A stretch of DNA of 6,886 nucleotides from an uncultured Lachnospiraceae bacterium (GTDB lineage: Bacteria > Bacillota > Clostridia > Lachnospirales > Lachnospiraceae), in NCBI GenBank assembly GCA_946413945.1, contig CAMKMR010000093.1, positions 1 to 6,886 on the forward strand, given 5' to 3'. Below are positions 5,613 to 6,886 of this stretch, piece after piece. The position numbers and the translations under genes are program-made. The notes beneath the pieces are model-generated. The model had not been told where the DNA came from, searched no databases, and saw only the letters and a list, made by a program, of their open reading frames with translations. Each line of letters starts with the position of its first letter. Position 1 is the stretch's first letter.

Positions 5613-6886
5613 CTTTCTTACTCTTCCCCTTAAGTATAAATATTACAGCTATGGCTGAAATAAACATCATTATCACATATCCCCAAAGATTTACATCTCC
5701 CGTTTTAGGAGTATTCGATTGCTCCGGCGCTTTATCTGTATTATCGTCTGAAACATTACCATCAGATGCCTTGATATGGGCATCCTCTGTTACCGGTTCA
5801 ACTTTATTTTCATTTTCAATATCAGGATTTTTTACCTCCGGATCTATATCTTCAGGAACGTCCGGATTCGCTTCATCTTTTTTTGTCACCTTGAATACTG
5901 CTGAAGAAGTAGCAACTACTTCATTCGCCTTACTCCATGATATTTTCAATATATATCCACCCTCATCAAGGTTTTCTGCTGCAAGTTCTGTTTCTATGAT
6001 ATTTATTTCATCTACTTCAACTGCCTGAATATTATCATAATAAACTTCCTTAATAAAATGATTCTCTGCATCATACAAAGCTATAGATACGTCTGCTTTC
6101 TGATCAAACACACCAGCCTCTGTTTCAGCTTTAATATTTACCATTTCATCTTCTTTATACTCTACCTTATCTGTTGAAATAAGAGTATCTAAATACCCCT
6201 CTCTAAGGTCCACTATTCTTTCTTCACTTACATTATCTTCATTATCTACTGCGTAAATATGAAGATAACTTCCTTCATTTCCTTCTGATAGATCAATATA
6301 GGTTGTCAGATTTCCATCTTCATCTGCAGGTGTGTAATTAACTATTCTTTCATTATTTGAATCATATTCGATGATGGATTTATCTTCTTTATCGCTATCA
6401 TTTATCTTTATCACATATCCCTTTATTCCGGAAATTGCTTCTTCTGTCATGATATTGGATCTGATAGAATTATCATCTTTATCTACATTGGAAAGAGCCT
6501 CAATATAATACTGATACTTTGTTCCCTTATCATTTGATCTTATTTTTAGTCCCAATACATTATCCGTTGCAGATTTATATTCAACTTCCGGTATTTCTGG
6601 TGCTGCAAGATCATAGAAAGAGCTGTCTTTAGCTGTAGTCACCTGAGATGTTTGATGAAGATAAAATAAAGTATTAGCTAAAACCTTTCTTTCATCATCT
6701 GTAGCTCTTCCAGTACTATGCCCAGTCTGGATCATCGCAAAATTATTATTTGTTGCCAGATAGAAATTTGCATGCGCTCCAGTTTCTCTATCTATATAAT
6801 CATATGAATTAATTGTCATCCATTCTGTGCCTTCCAAACTGCCGCCTACATACTGACCATATGAATGACATTGTGGAATAGAAAGT
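5602..6886 (-). CDS. Sortase-anchored surface protein, C-terminal part (N-terminus outside window)
   Basis: The frame stays open to the right edge (upstream residues read LSIPQCHSYGQYVGGS), so the in-frame TTG at 6837 is not a real start. Numbering from that TTG, residues 36-66 (IQTGHSTGRATDDERKVLAN, then TLFYLHQ) recall the end of large Lachnospiraceae surface proteins of the DUF5057 type. Residues 80-215 look like a fibronectin/Ig-like fold. Residues 221-317 are a second beta-sandwich (DKVEYKEDEMVNIKAE to SSAVFKV). Residues 318-375 form an acidic, Pro/Asn-rich wall-spanning linker. Residues 376-411 are a sorting signal: TPKTG (5712-5698), a hydrophobic helix and a GKSKKDEI basic tail. The protein should be exported and covalently bound to peptidoglycan. 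Thr replaces the Leu of LPXTG, as in several clostridial sortase substrates. It overlaps the next gene by 11 bases, so the two are probably co-transcribed and both act at the surface. Its function is unknown. Confidence 0.88.
   Translation of the reverse strand, partial: LSIPQCHSYGQYVGGSLEGTEWMTINSYDYIDRETGAHANFYLATNNNFAMIQTGHSTGRATDDERKVLANTLFYLHQTSQVTTAKDSSFYDLAAPEIPEVEYKSATDNVLGLKIRSNDKGTKYQYYIEALSNVDKDDNSIRSNIMTEEAISGIKGYVIKINDSDKEDKSIIEYDSNNERIVNYTPADEDGNLTTYIDLSEGNEGSYLHIYAVDNEDNVSEERIVDLREGYLDTLISTDKVEYKEDEMVNIKAETEAGVFDQKADVSIALYDAENHFIKEVYYDNIQAVEVDEINIIETELAAENLDEGGYILKISWSKANEVVATSSAVFKVTKKDEANPDVPEDIDPEVKNPDIENENKVEPVTEDAHIKASDGNVSDDNTDKAPEQSNTPKTGDVNLWGYVIMMFISAIAVIFILKGKSKKDEI

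Noticed and set aside
2874..6028. Several plus-strand frames of 60-125 codons opposite the lipoprotein and surface-protein genes
   Set aside because: They are antisense to clearly conserved minus-strand coding sequence and give Ser/Leu/His-rich nonsense proteins, as expected for shadow frames.
6835..6837. TTG as the start codon of the surface protein
   Set aside because: The frame continues without a stop to the right edge, with protein-like residues, and a sortase-anchored protein must have an export signal, which is absent after this TTG.
1..6886. CRISPR array, tRNA or rRNA genes
   Set aside because: No regularly spaced direct repeats and no tRNA- or rRNA-like conserved sequence were seen on either strand.

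Overview
The base composition is AT-rich. Genes carry strong GGAGG-type ribosome binding sites, and one protein has a sortase signal, another a lipobox. This points to a Gram-positive Clostridia genome, most likely Lachnospiraceae. That placement is inferred from protein style, not from a marker gene. Every supported gene lies on the minus strand, so transcription runs from high to low coordinates.

Right part (6886 to 1879): a tight cluster of three genes encoding surface or secreted proteins. (1) The C-terminal 427 or so residues of a sortase-anchored surface protein; its start is outside the window. (2) A 1051-residue predicted lipoprotein, overlapping gene 1 by 11 bases. It has the transglutaminase-like leader module known from RHS-type secreted proteins but no RHS/YD repeats. 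A membrane-spanning stretch and a compact C-terminal tail follow. (3) A 197-residue protein of unrecognised family, overlapping gene 2 by 16 bases and carrying its own strong ribosome binding site. The order of a modular exported protein with a short variable-looking tail and then a small orphan gene is that of a polymorphic toxin with its immunity gene. This is the most interesting reading of the window, but it is inferred.

Middle (1878 to 1482): about 400 bases without a normal-size gene. Just past gene 3 is a near-palindromic 55-base element with 15-base perfect arms, possibly a relic of an insertion sequence. One edge of it overlaps the -35 box of a good promoter. That promoter opens a leader of about 290 nt holding an 11-codon reading frame with an excellent ribosome binding site, plus two mutually exclusive hairpins that share the leader-peptide codons. 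This looks like an attenuator in front of the next gene.

Left part (1481 to 1): a class I SAM-dependent methyltransferase of unknown substrate, closed by a clear intrinsic terminator. After a 280-base spacer with a plausible promoter comes a GNAT acetyltransferase that runs off the left edge. These two are ordinary housekeeping or accessory genes with separate transcription signals.
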